From Actinomycetota bacterium (GTDB lineage Bacteria; Actinomycetota; Actinomycetes; S36-B12; UBA10799): a stretch of 6,229 bases of DNA. The stretch is taken from assembly GCA_030837395.1 (NCBI GenBank), contig JAUPKO010000282.1, positions 1-6,229 on the forward strand. Direction: 5' to 3'. Position numbers and translations under genes: made by a program. The notes beneath the pieces are model-generated. The model saw only the letters and a list, made by a program, of their open reading frames with translations. It was not told the DNA's origin and made no database searches. Each line of letters opens with the position of its first letter. Positions within the stretch are counted from its first letter, which is position 1. Positions 1 to 5,740 of the stretch are shown here, piece after piece.

Positions 1-1847
1 GCCCCTGCCCGCTCACCGAAATCGCGCTGCTGGAGTTCCTCGATACCCGGGCCGAGGCGCTGACACGGGTCGGTATCGACGTGTTGGCAACCGGCGGTTT
101 GCTGCGCCCGGCCCAGGTGCGCCGCCGCGTCTCGGCATCGGCTGGCACTGGCCAGCTCACCGCGGGCGCGCTGGCGCTCGCCGCCGAGGTGAGTGTGGAC
201 GGCGAGGTGCTCACCAAAGGTGAGATCGCCACCCTCGCGGACAGCAAGTCCGAGTTGGTGTCGGTCCGGGGGCGTTGGATGCGCCTGTCCGATTCCGACA
301 GGGCCCGCATCGCGCGCATGTTGGCGGTTCTGGAGTCTGATCCGAGCGTCGCCGAGGCACTGGCGTCGGACGCCTTCGACGGCGCCGAGTGGGACGTCAG
401 CGGGCTGACCGAACTACGTCCGGCGCGCGCAGCAGTACCGCCGCCTGAGGTGCGAGCAACGCTGCGCCACTACCAGCGCGCCGGGTTGGACTGGCTCACG
501 TGGATCGAGGAGAACGGGGTCGGCGGGATCCTCGCCGACGATATGGGTCTGGGCAAGACGCTGCAGGTGCTCACCAGGATCGCCGCCGACCACCCCGGTC
601 CGACGCTGGTGGTGTGCCCCGTGACGTTGGTCGACACGTGGGCTCGGCAGGCCGCCCAGTTCACCCCCCACCTGCGGGTGGTGGCCCACCACGGCAGCGA
701 CCGCGCCGACGCCGACATCCACACCGGGGCCGACATCGTGGTCACCACCTACGGCCTGCTGGCCCGCGATGACGCCGTGCGCCAGAGCTCCTGGCACCGC
801 GTGGTGCTCGACGAGGCACAGGCCATCAAGAACCCCGATACCCGCGCAGCCAGAGCGGCCCGGGCCCTGATGACCACCCACCGACTGGCGGTCACCGGAA
901 CCCCGGTGGAGAACCATGTACTGGACCTGTGGAGTTTGCTGGCCTTCAGCAATCCCGGTCTGCTGCCGCGCCGTGCCGTGTTCAAGCGCCGATTCGCCGG
1001 CGTCGACCCGCAGGGCGAGGAACTGCGCATGCTGCGCGGGTTGACCGCTCCATTCGTGTTGCGTCGGCTCAAGAGCGACCCGGCCATCGCGCCGGACCTG
1101 CCCGAGCGCACCATCGTGCGCGACGACTGCGCGCTGACCAAGGAGCAGGTGGGCGCCTACGAGGCTGCCGTGCGGGTGATGATGCAATCGCTGGCCGAAC
1201 CCGGCCTCAAACGCCGCGCCTCGGTGCTCGGATCCATTGCCCGGCTCAAACAGATCTGCGTGCATCCGGCGCTGCTGACCGAAAGCCGCAGCCAGTTGGC
1301 GGGGCGCTCGGGCAAGGTTGATCGGTTGACCGAACTCTGCTCGGAGATCATCGACGAGGGCCAGGCGGTAGTGGTGTTCACGCAGTTCGCGTCGTTCGCA
1401 CCGGACCTCGCGGCGCACCTGTCCGCTGAACTCGGCGCCGAGGTGCTGACCCTCACCGGATCGCATAGCCGGACCCGTCGGGCGGCCACCGTCGAGCGCT
1501 TCAACGCCCCCGATGGGCCACCGATCCTGGTCGCCTCGATCAAAGCCGGTGGCACGGGTCTGACGCTCGTGCGGGCCAATCACGTGGTGCATGTGGACCG
1601 TTGGTGGAATCCCGCGGTGGAGGATCAGGCGTCGGACCGGGTCTGGCGGATCGGGCAGAAGCGCAATGTGGTGGTGCACACGCTGGTGTGCCCGGGCACG
1701 CTGGAGGACCGGATCGACATGATGCTGGCGACCAAACGCGGGGTGGCTGAGGCCGTCGTGGGTGCCACGGACAAGGCCGTGACGGAATTGACCGATGCCG
1801 AACTCACGGCTCTAGTGGAGCTCTCGCGCGATCGGCTGTTGACGTGA
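1..1847 (+). CDS. helZ: SNF2-family ATP-dependent DNA helicase (HelZ-like), C-terminal part, 5' end cut by window
   Basis: The reading frame is open from base 3 to the TGA at 1845-1847 (614 residues visible). The GTG at 81 lies inside it, so the true start is upstream of the window; full-length relatives run to about 1000 residues. The first ~130 visible residues, including RGRWMRL, resemble the SNF2-associated DUF3670 region that precedes the motor in this subfamily. The motor is complete: Q-motif-like HYQRAGLDWL (from ~465), Walker A GLGKT (Lys codon 555-557), DEAQ box (810-821), TGTP motif III (894-905), motif V IKAGGTGLT (1539-1565) and motif VI DQASDRVWRIGQ with its two arginines (1623-1658). 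SNF2 ATPases translocate on double-stranded DNA and remodel DNA-protein complexes. The stop overlaps the next gene by 4 bases. M. tuberculosis HelZ (Rv2101) is, from memory, the same architecture. The family call is secure; the symbol is an inference. Confidence 0.93.
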   Translation, partial: PCPLTEIALLEFLDTRAEALTRVGIDVLATGGLLRPAQVRRRVSASAGTGQLTAGALALAAEVSVDGEVLTKGEIATLADSKSELVSVRGRWMRLSDSDRARIARMLAVLESDPSVAEALASDAFDGAEWDVSGLTELRPARAAVPPPEVRATLRHYQRAGLDWLTWIEENGVGGILADDMGLGKTLQVLTRIAADHPGPTLVVCPVTLVDTWARQAAQFTPHLRVVAHHGSDRADADIHTGADIVVTTYGLLARDDAVRQSSWHRVVLDEAQAIKNPDTRAARAARALMTTHRLAVTGTPVENHVLDLWSLLAFSNPGLLPRRAVFKRRFAGVDPQGEELRMLRGLTAPFVLRRLKSDPAIAPDLPERTIVRDDCALTKEQVGAYEAAVRVMMQSLAEPGLKRRASVLGSIARLKQICVHPALLTESRSQLAGRSGKVDRLTELCSEIIDEGQAVVVFTQFASFAPDLAAHLSAELGAEVLTLTGSHSRTRRAATVERFNAPDGPPILVASIKAGGTGLTLVRANHVVHVDRWWNPAVEDQASDRVWRIGQKRNVVVHTLVCPGTLEDRIDMMLATKRGVAEAVVGATDKAVTELTDAELTALVELSRDRLLT

Positions 1848-2428
1848 GCGCGCGGCGGCCCCGGTCCGATGACTGGTGGCGCGACGAAGGCCGTTGGCAG
1901 GCCAAGCCGCGCAGGGCCGTGGCAGGCGGGGTGGGCGTGGCCAAACCTGGTAAGGCGACCAGCGCCGAGGGGGTCGCCTTGGTCACCGGCGCTAATCGTG
2001 TGTGCACTACCGCCGTAGCCAGCCGCGCCCGCACCTACGCCCGGCACGGACAGGTGGTGGGAGTCGACCTAGGCGAGAAGACGGCAGTGGCACAGGTACA
2101 GGGCTCCGGCGACGAGCCTTACCTGTTGAGCCTGTACCGGCGCGATTTCGGCGACTACACGGCCGACTGCGACTGCCCGTACGGCTGCGGAGAGTTCTAT
2201 TGGTGCAAACACGCCGTGGCGCTGGCCTACGTGGTGGCCGACATGATCGACCGGGACCTCGGGCTGTTGTTGCGCTGGACCGGGGACTCGGCCGCCACGG
2301 CCGGGGAGGTCGAGGCGGTGCGCATCGACGCTGACCGGCTGGCTCGGTTGGTGCGGCCGATCCCGTCCATCGACGTCCCCTCGCTCATGGCCGCCGCGGC
2401 CGAGGTCGCACCGCCGCCGGAGCGATGA
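1844..2428 (+). CDS. SWIM zinc-finger protein coupled to the SNF2 helicase
   Basis: 194-residue protein starting at GTG 1844, whose bases overlap the helicase TGA (GTGA). No good ribosome-binding site lies just upstream, so translational re-initiation after the helicase is likely. The SWIM signature CxC...CxH is present: Cys109-Asp-Cys111, then Cys121-Lys-His123, within DCDCPYGCGEFYWCKHAVAL; Cys115 is an extra cysteine between the ligand pairs. The N-terminus has a tryptophan-rich stretch, DDWWRDEGRW (residues 9-18), followed by a basic Gly/Ala-rich segment. Residues ~60-105 (RARTYARHGQVVGVDL...) are the strand-rich region usually found before the finger. SWIM domains bind zinc and are thought to contact DNA or proteins. 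SNF2 ATPases with an adjacent or fused SWIM protein recur in bacteria (B. subtilis ywqA/ywqB and M. tuberculosis Rv2101/Rv2102, from memory). It is probably an accessory subunit of the helicase; its exact task is unknown. Confidence 0.88.
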   Translation: MSARRPRSDDWWRDEGRWQAKPRRAVAGGVGVAKPGKATSAEGVALVTGANRVCTTAVASRARTYARHGQVVGVDLGEKTAVAQVQGSGDEPYLLSLYRRDFGDYTADCDCPYGCGEFYWCKHAVALAYVVADMIDRDLGLLLRWTGDSAATAGEVEAVRIDADRLARLVRPIPSIDVPSLMAAAAEVAPPPER

Positions 2429-2501
2429 GGCGGCCCGGGTTCCTGCCTGCCAGGCGTGCCGCGCCCGAATGATCACCGGCGCGGGCCACCTCACTCCTGC
2501 G
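2429..2501. other. Convergent intergenic gap, no clear terminator
   Basis: These 73 bases separate the ends of two convergent units, the SWIM gene (+) and the membrane-protein gene (-). I looked for an intrinsic terminator and found only weak inverted repeats: TGCCT/AGGCG around a 3-base loop (2444-2456, one G-T pair), GGCG/CGCC (2453-2465), and GCCCG/CGGGC with a 14-base loop (2463-2486). None has a following T-run on either strand. The gap may still serve bidirectional termination, but the sequence does not show this strongly. Confidence 0.5.
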
Positions 2502-3755
2502 TCAGCTGGCCACAGAGCCAGCGGCCGGCTGCGCGATCGGGTCCGGCGCCGATCGGCCCGACGCCACGCGGCTCACCGCGGCCACGGCCACGACGGCCAA
2601 TGCGGGCCACCAACCCCAGGACATCGTCCCCGTGAGCGTCAGTACGACTACCAGCACCACTGCGCTGGCAAGACCAATTCTGACTCCGCGTTCGCTGGTG
2701 GCCACGGCCAGCGCTGCCGCCGCCAAACTGGCAGCGATCACCACCCAGTCCATACCCGGATTCACCAGTGCTACCAGGACGGCGGCGCCTGCCCCCGCTG
2801 CGACCAATCGCACCTCGGCCCGCGCGGGTGCCGCAACGGCCGGCTCCGCTGGTGTTGCTGCCGACTCCCCCGCCACCGGCAGCAGTCCGGCGAGCGCACT
2901 CGCGACAAGTGCAGCGAACAGCAGGGTCAACACCGCCAGGATCAGGCCCGCAGGCCCCGGGATGGCGTTGAGATTGGCCGGGATCACGAAGAACTGCACC
3001 GACGGCGCGATGATCGCCCCGCCGAAGAACATCAGCAGGCCGACGACGATCAGGATCACCACCAGGAACACCGCACCGAGCACCCGCACTGGCGACCACC
3101 CACCGAGGCGGTGCGATGCGGCGAGGCCGCCGTCGGCGGCTCCGAGCACAACGAAGGCCACTATCAGGCACACCACGGTCGCCACCGGCACACCACCGGT
3201 CCGGATGATCGGGCTCACCGCCTGGCCGATGGTGCCCAGCAGGAACCCCAACGCCAGTGACAGCAGGATCGGCACGATCAGCAGCCACACGGCCAGCGAG
3301 CCGATTCGCCCACTGGCCCGCAGCCCGTCCAAAGCCACGAGGAGGCCGGACACCGCCGCCAGCACCACCACCAGCGTGCGCGGATCCACCAGGCTGAGCA
3401 TCGAGAGCGTCTGCGCCGCGGCGATGAGCATGGCCGCGGCCAGCCCAATGCTCACGACCACCCGGGTAGCGGTCGCGGCGCTGCCGGTCAGCGCAGGTGC
3501 ACCGCGTTCGGGCAGCAGCATGCCACCCACCGGCACACACACCATGACCAGCAACAGCACCAGCCCGATGATCGTCAGGCCGTCCGTCACCAGCACCTGC
3601 GAGGCGATCACCGCATACAGCAGCACGGTGATCATGCCGCCGCGGGCCAGCGCGCCGGCCTTCGGCGCCTTGGCCGTGCGATACACCGCCAGCACGGCGA
3701 GCAGCAGGCCGACAGTGATCCCCAGCACCGCCTCGGGCAGGAACTCGCGGTTCAC
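2502..3755 (-). CDS. Polytopic membrane protein of unknown function, co-transcribed with the lipase
   Basis: 417-residue protein that I do not recognise. It starts at GTG 3755-3753, overlapping the upstream lipase stop as GTGA, with a weak G-rich site (GGGG) a few bases upstream. The stop TGA is at 2504-2502. It is dominated by hydrophobic segments. Likely helices are near residues 9-25, 40-57, 60-81, 98-118, 127-144, 151-175, 188-208, 223-250, 266-293, 316-332, 336-353, 357-375 and 380-396, giving about 11-13 crossings. A soluble Ala/Pro/Glu-rich linker at ~295-315 separates a nine-helix front part from a four-helix back part. Short loops are rich in Arg and Gly. The C-terminal tail (~397-417) is polar. 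There is no ATP-binding motif, no obvious catalytic motif and no transporter signature that I can name. Overlap with an exported lipase suggests a cell-envelope role such as lipid transport or assembly, but this is inference. Confidence 0.82.
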   Translation of the reverse strand: MNREFLPEAVLGITVGLLLAVLAVYRTAKAPKAGALARGGMITVLLYAVIASQVLVTDGLTIIGLVLLLVMVCVPVGGMLLPERGAPALTGSAATATRVVVSIGLAAAMLIAAAQTLSMLSLVDPRTLVVVLAAVSGLLVALDGLRASGRIGSLAVWLLIVPILLSLALGFLLGTIGQAVSPIIRTGGVPVATVVCLIVAFVVLGAADGGLAASHRLGGWSPVRVLGAVFLVVILIVVGLLMFFGGAIIAPSVQFFVIPANLNAIPGPAGLILAVLTLLFAALVASALAGLLPVAGESAATPAEPAVAAPARAEVRLVAAGAGAAVLVALVNPGMDWVVIAASLAAAALAVATSERGVRIGLASAVVLVVVLTLTGTMSWGWWPALAVVAVAAVSRVASGRSAPDPIAQPAAGSVAS

Positions 3756-5095
3756 CGGTTCACCCCGGTGGCCGTGTCGGTCGTGCCCAACAGTTGGTTG
3801 GCGCAGTTGTCCGGGGCTGGCTCACCGGCCCACCGGGCCTCCATCCAGTCGATCACCGACGGCTGGGTCAGCCTGGCCTGGAAGTTCAGCGACGGATGGT
3901 CGTCGAAGGGGTACCGGACGTAGAACACGGTGTCCCCCAAGGCACAGCGAGACATCACCTGGGCGTGGGTGAACTGCGGCAGAATCGTCTTGTCCTTTAA
4001 GCCTTGGACGATCACCACGGGCATCTCCAGCGGCGTCGAACCGGGCATCGCCTTGCCCAGCGCAGTGACCAGACCCGAGGCCACCGGAGTGTTCAGCAAC
4101 TGCGACAGCGGCACATCGACCACACGCTCGGCGAGTTCGCCACCGCAGTACTGGTCCAGGATCGCCATCTTCTCCTTGCCTTTGTCGCTGAGAATCTCCT
4201 CGAGGTTGGTGTCGCCGGGGTAGTTCTCGGCGAAGGACTTGGCGATGAGGAGCACGAACATGTTCTGTGAGGTGCTGGTGGGGTTGCTGGCCACGGCATC
4301 GAGCACGCCCTGGATGCCCGGCGTCAGCCCGGGGGCCAACGAGACGCCGCCGGCGATGTCCAACTCCGGGGCATACTCAGGCGCCAACTCCATGGCCGAC
4401 AGCACCGCCTCGCCACCCTGCGACTTGCCGTACACACCGAGTTTGGTCTGGTCGATGGGCACCGAGCCGATGTTCGCACTGGGGGTGAGCACCGCCCGCA
4501 TCGAGTCCAGGATTCCGCGACCTTCCAACGGGCCCACCAAGTAGGACGCCGGGCCCGGTGCACCGAGGCCGGAGTAGTCGCTGGCCACCACTGCCCAGCC
4601 CTGCTCGACCATGGGTTGGATGTGGGGCACGAAGTTGCTGTAGGCGGGAGTGTTGGGCTCCAGCGGGGTCTGGCTCATACCGCACGCTTGGCCGACGCCG
4701 GTGGTGCCGTGGCCGAAGCCGACCAGCGGGAAGCCGCCCGGCGGCGGATCGCCCGCCGGGACGGCGAACAGTCCCGTCACCGGGATCGCGTTGCCCTGCA
4801 GGTCCGTGGATTGGTAGAGGATCCGGAACAGTCGCATGCCGTTCGGCGCGTCGCCTTCGATCGGCTCGGCCTTCACCAGCGTGCCAGGTGCGCCGGGTTG
4901 CCACTGGCCGATGTCATAGAACGACGAGAGCGGCGGCGTCACGCTGGCCGACACTTCGCCGGTGAGGGCGGGGTCGATTTGGTAGGCGGGCGCATCGACG
5001 AGCGACGTTGGCGCGGCGGTGGCGAACAACAGCAACCCACCCACCAGTGCGGCTCCGGCCGCTACTCCTGCTGCGCCCCCGCGTGACAACACCAC
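3752..5095 (-). CDS. Exported alpha/beta-hydrolase, secretory-lipase (LIP) type
   Basis: 447-residue protein from GTG 5095-5093; AGGAGG at 5107-5102 sits 6 bases upstream and decides this start. The frame is open further to a GTG at 5134, which has no such site. The N-terminus is a short basic segment (VVLSRGG) followed by a Gly/Ala/Leu core ending near FATAAPTS, a Sec-type signal peptide or membrane anchor of ~28-30 residues. A likely catalytic triad is visible: Ser225 in GKSQGG (codon 4423-4421), Asp368 in GLKDKTILP and His400 in DDHPSL. The oxyanion-hole motif GFGHGTTG is at ~126-133. This layout, with GHGT, a GxSQGG nucleophile elbow and D-DHPSL, matches the secretory lipase family known from Candida and common in actinobacteria. 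These enzymes hydrolyse acylglycerols or other esters. Cysteines 138, 317, 384 and 431 could form disulfides, fitting export. The substrate is unknown. It is coupled to the membrane protein downstream. Confidence 0.88.
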   Translation of the reverse strand: MVLSRGGAAGVAAGAALVGGLLLFATAAPTSLVDAPAYQIDPALTGEVSASVTPPLSSFYDIGQWQPGAPGTLVKAEPIEGDAPNGMRLFRILYQSTDLQGNAIPVTGLFAVPAGDPPPGGFPLVGFGHGTTGVGQACGMSQTPLEPNTPAYSNFVPHIQPMVEQGWAVVASDYSGLGAPGPASYLVGPLEGRGILDSMRAVLTPSANIGSVPIDQTKLGVYGKSQGGEAVLSAMELAPEYAPELDIAGGVSLAPGLTPGIQGVLDAVASNPTSTSQNMFVLLIAKSFAENYPGDTNLEEILSDKGKEKMAILDQYCGGELAERVVDVPLSQLLNTPVASGLVTALGKAMPGSTPLEMPVVIVQGLKDKTILPQFTHAQVMSRCALGDTVFYVRYPFDDHPSLNFQARLTQPSVIDWMEARWAGEPAPDNCANQLLGTTDTATGVNR

Positions 5096-5101
5096 GATGT
5101 G

Positions 5102-5107
5102 CCTCCT
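5102..5107 (-). promoter_or_regulatory. Strong Shine-Dalgarno that sets the lipase start
   Basis: The minus strand reads AGGAGG, then CACATC, then GTG (5095-5093) and a second GTG (5092-5090). The 6-base spacer to the first GTG is near ideal; the second would have 9. This places the start 13 codons inside the longest open frame and leaves a compact signal peptide with its basic residue close to the N-terminus. Confidence 0.75.
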
Positions 5108-5124
5108 GGGTTCATTGGCCCCGG

Positions 5125-5130
5125 ACCCTA
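5125..5130 (-). promoter_or_regulatory. Candidate -10 hexamer TAGGGT for the lipase operon
   Basis: TAGGGT on the minus strand fits the TANNNT -10 consensus of mycobacterial housekeeping promoters. Transcription would begin about 7 bases on, near 5118, leaving a ~23-base leader that contains the AGGAGG site. No -35 match lies at the usual distance; the nearest resemblance, CTGACA at 5162-5157, is 26 bases away, too far. The hexamer lies just downstream of the upstream GTG at 5134, which argues further against that longer start. Confidence 0.3.
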
Positions 5131-5191
5131 ACACCCCAGGGGGGGAACATGCGCGCTGTCAGTTGGCGATCGACTCCCGACGCACGCATGT

Positions 5192-5197
5192 GGGAGG
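5192..5197 (+). promoter_or_regulatory. Shine-Dalgarno that sets the Fe-S protein start
   Basis: GGGAGG stands 8 bases before GTG 5206. It supports that GTG over the in-frame ATG at 5188, which would overlap this site and has no purine-rich site of its own. A second rival is ATG 5149, preceded by the G-tract at 5139-5145, which could act as a poor ribosome site and would add 19 residues. Confidence 0.6.
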
Positions 5198-5205
5198 CTG
5201 GACCG

Positions 5206-5703
5206 GTGACCCAGAAGCAATACATCGCTGACGGCATCATCGTGTTGTGGGACAACGACCGGTGCATCCACTCCGAGCACTGCGCGCGCAACCTGCCGAC
5301 GGTGTTCCGGCCCGGGCAACGCCCGTGGATCGATGTCGAGGGTGACTCGGTCGAGGCCATCCGGCGCACCATCGATGGATGTCCCAGTGGTGCCCTGGCC
5401 TACCGGCTGCCCGGCGATGAACTGGCCGAACCGTCGGAGGAGGCGGCCGAGGAGGACGTTGTGGCGGAGGCGATGGGGATCGTAGAGGAGTCGGCTGCCG
5501 AAGCTGTGAGCATCACCGTCGAGGCCGACGGTCCGTTGTTCGTCGAGGGGCCGGTCAGCATCGTCGCGGCCGACGGCACCGTCGTCCAGACGACCGATCG
5601 CGCTTGGTTGTGCCGGTGCGGGCACAGCGCCAACAAACCCTTCTGCGACGGCAGCCACCGCCGCAACAGCTTCAGCGATCCCGGGGTTTCGTCAGCGACG
5701 TAA
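5206..5703 (+). CDS. Two-domain iron-sulfur protein: divergent 4Fe-4S (YjdI-like) domain fused to a CDGSH domain
   Basis: 165 residues from GTG 5206 (MTQKQYIADG...) to TAA 5701-5703. The N-terminal half (~5-67) matches the divergent mono-cluster ferredoxin domain seen alone in E. coli YjdI: Cys20-x5-Cys26 in RCIHSEHC, the RPWIDV segment, then Cys59 in GCPSGALAY. As in that family only three cysteines are evident, so a fourth cluster ligand would come from elsewhere. Residues ~70-99 form an acidic Glu/Ala linker. The C-terminal part (~100-165) begins ITVEADGPLFVEGPV and ends in the CDGSH signature CRCGHSANKPFCDGSH, with ligands Cys136, Cys138, Cys147 and His151, which holds a 2Fe-2S cluster (3Cys-1His). 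Proteins of this kind are small cytosolic redox or cluster-carrying factors; the partner is unknown. There is no signal peptide. The domain call is firm and the physiological role open. Confidence 0.9.
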   Translation: MTQKQYIADGIIVLWDNDRCIHSEHCARNLPTVFRPGQRPWIDVEGDSVEAIRRTIDGCPSGALAYRLPGDELAEPSEEAAEEDVVAEAMGIVEESAAEAVSITVEADGPLFVEGPVSIVAADGTVVQTTDRAWLCRCGHSANKPFCDGSHRRNSFSDPGVSSAT

Positions 5704-5704
5704 C

Positions 5705-5723
5705 CGGCGCGGTCCTGGCGCCG
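5705..5723 (+). terminator. GC hairpin just after the Fe-S gene stop, possible terminator
   Basis: CGGCGC (5705-5710), a 7-base loop GGTCCTG, and GCGCCG (5718-5723) form a perfect 6-bp all-GC stem that starts one base after the TAA. No T-run follows (CTGCTACTCT), so it is not a classical intrinsic terminator. Mycobacterial genomes are reported to use some hairpins lacking a U-tract. It could instead protect the 3' end of the upstream mRNA. Confidence 0.35.
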
Positions 5724-5727
5724 CTGC

Positions 5728-5733
5728 TACTCT
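5728..5733 (+). promoter_or_regulatory. Candidate -10 hexamer TACTCT for leaderless transcription of the DUF418 gene
   Basis: TACTCT fits TANNNT and ends 7 bases before the A of ATG 5741. That spacing would put the transcription start on the start codon itself, the pattern of leaderless mycobacterial mRNAs. The gene has no visible Shine-Dalgarno (CTGCCGAAC precedes ATG), which fits. No -35 element is evident. Confidence 0.4.
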
Positions 5734-5740
5734 GCCGAAC

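Larger units (their letters stand above)
5096..5205. promoter_or_regulatory. Divergent intergenic region between the lipase and Fe-S genes
   Basis: This 110-base region must hold promoters for both divergent genes. It contains the lipase ribosome site and candidate -10 on the minus strand, the Fe-S gene ribosome site on the plus strand, a CCCC-A-GGGG symmetry running into a seven-G tract (5134-5145), and a small palindrome CGATCG (5167-5172). I find no TANNNT hexamer on the plus strand. A shared operator is possible, but no convincing long inverted repeat is visible. Confidence 0.5.

Noticed and set aside
414..1679. 421-codon open frame antisense to the helicase
   Set aside because: It is a by-product of high third-position GC. 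The translation is His/Gly/Arg-rich with no recognisable domain, and the plus strand carries unmistakable SNF2 motifs throughout.
81..1847. Treating GTG 81 as the real helicase start
   Set aside because: The frame is open upstream to base 3 without a stop, and the upstream residues continue the helicase-associated region, so this GTG is an internal valine.
2491..3540. 349-codon minus-strand frame overlapping the membrane protein
   Set aside because: The translation is Arg/Gly-rich with no domain and sits in a different frame of a strongly hydrophobic, correctly spaced gene.
2632..3972. 446-codon plus-strand open frame across the membrane-protein gene and lipase end
   Set aside because: The translation is Thr/Ser/Ala/Arg low-complexity and crosses two real minus-strand genes with coupled start/stop. 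It is antisense shadow coding.
5157..5162. CTGACA (minus strand) as a -35 element for the lipase operon
   Set aside because: It lies 26 bases from the candidate -10 at 5130-5125, well beyond the usual 16-19.
5008..5205. Upstream extension of the Fe-S protein to a start at 5008
   Set aside because: It would run antisense through the lipase signal-peptide coding region. The extra residues are Arg/Pro-rich and unlike the family, and a ribosome site precedes GTG 5206.
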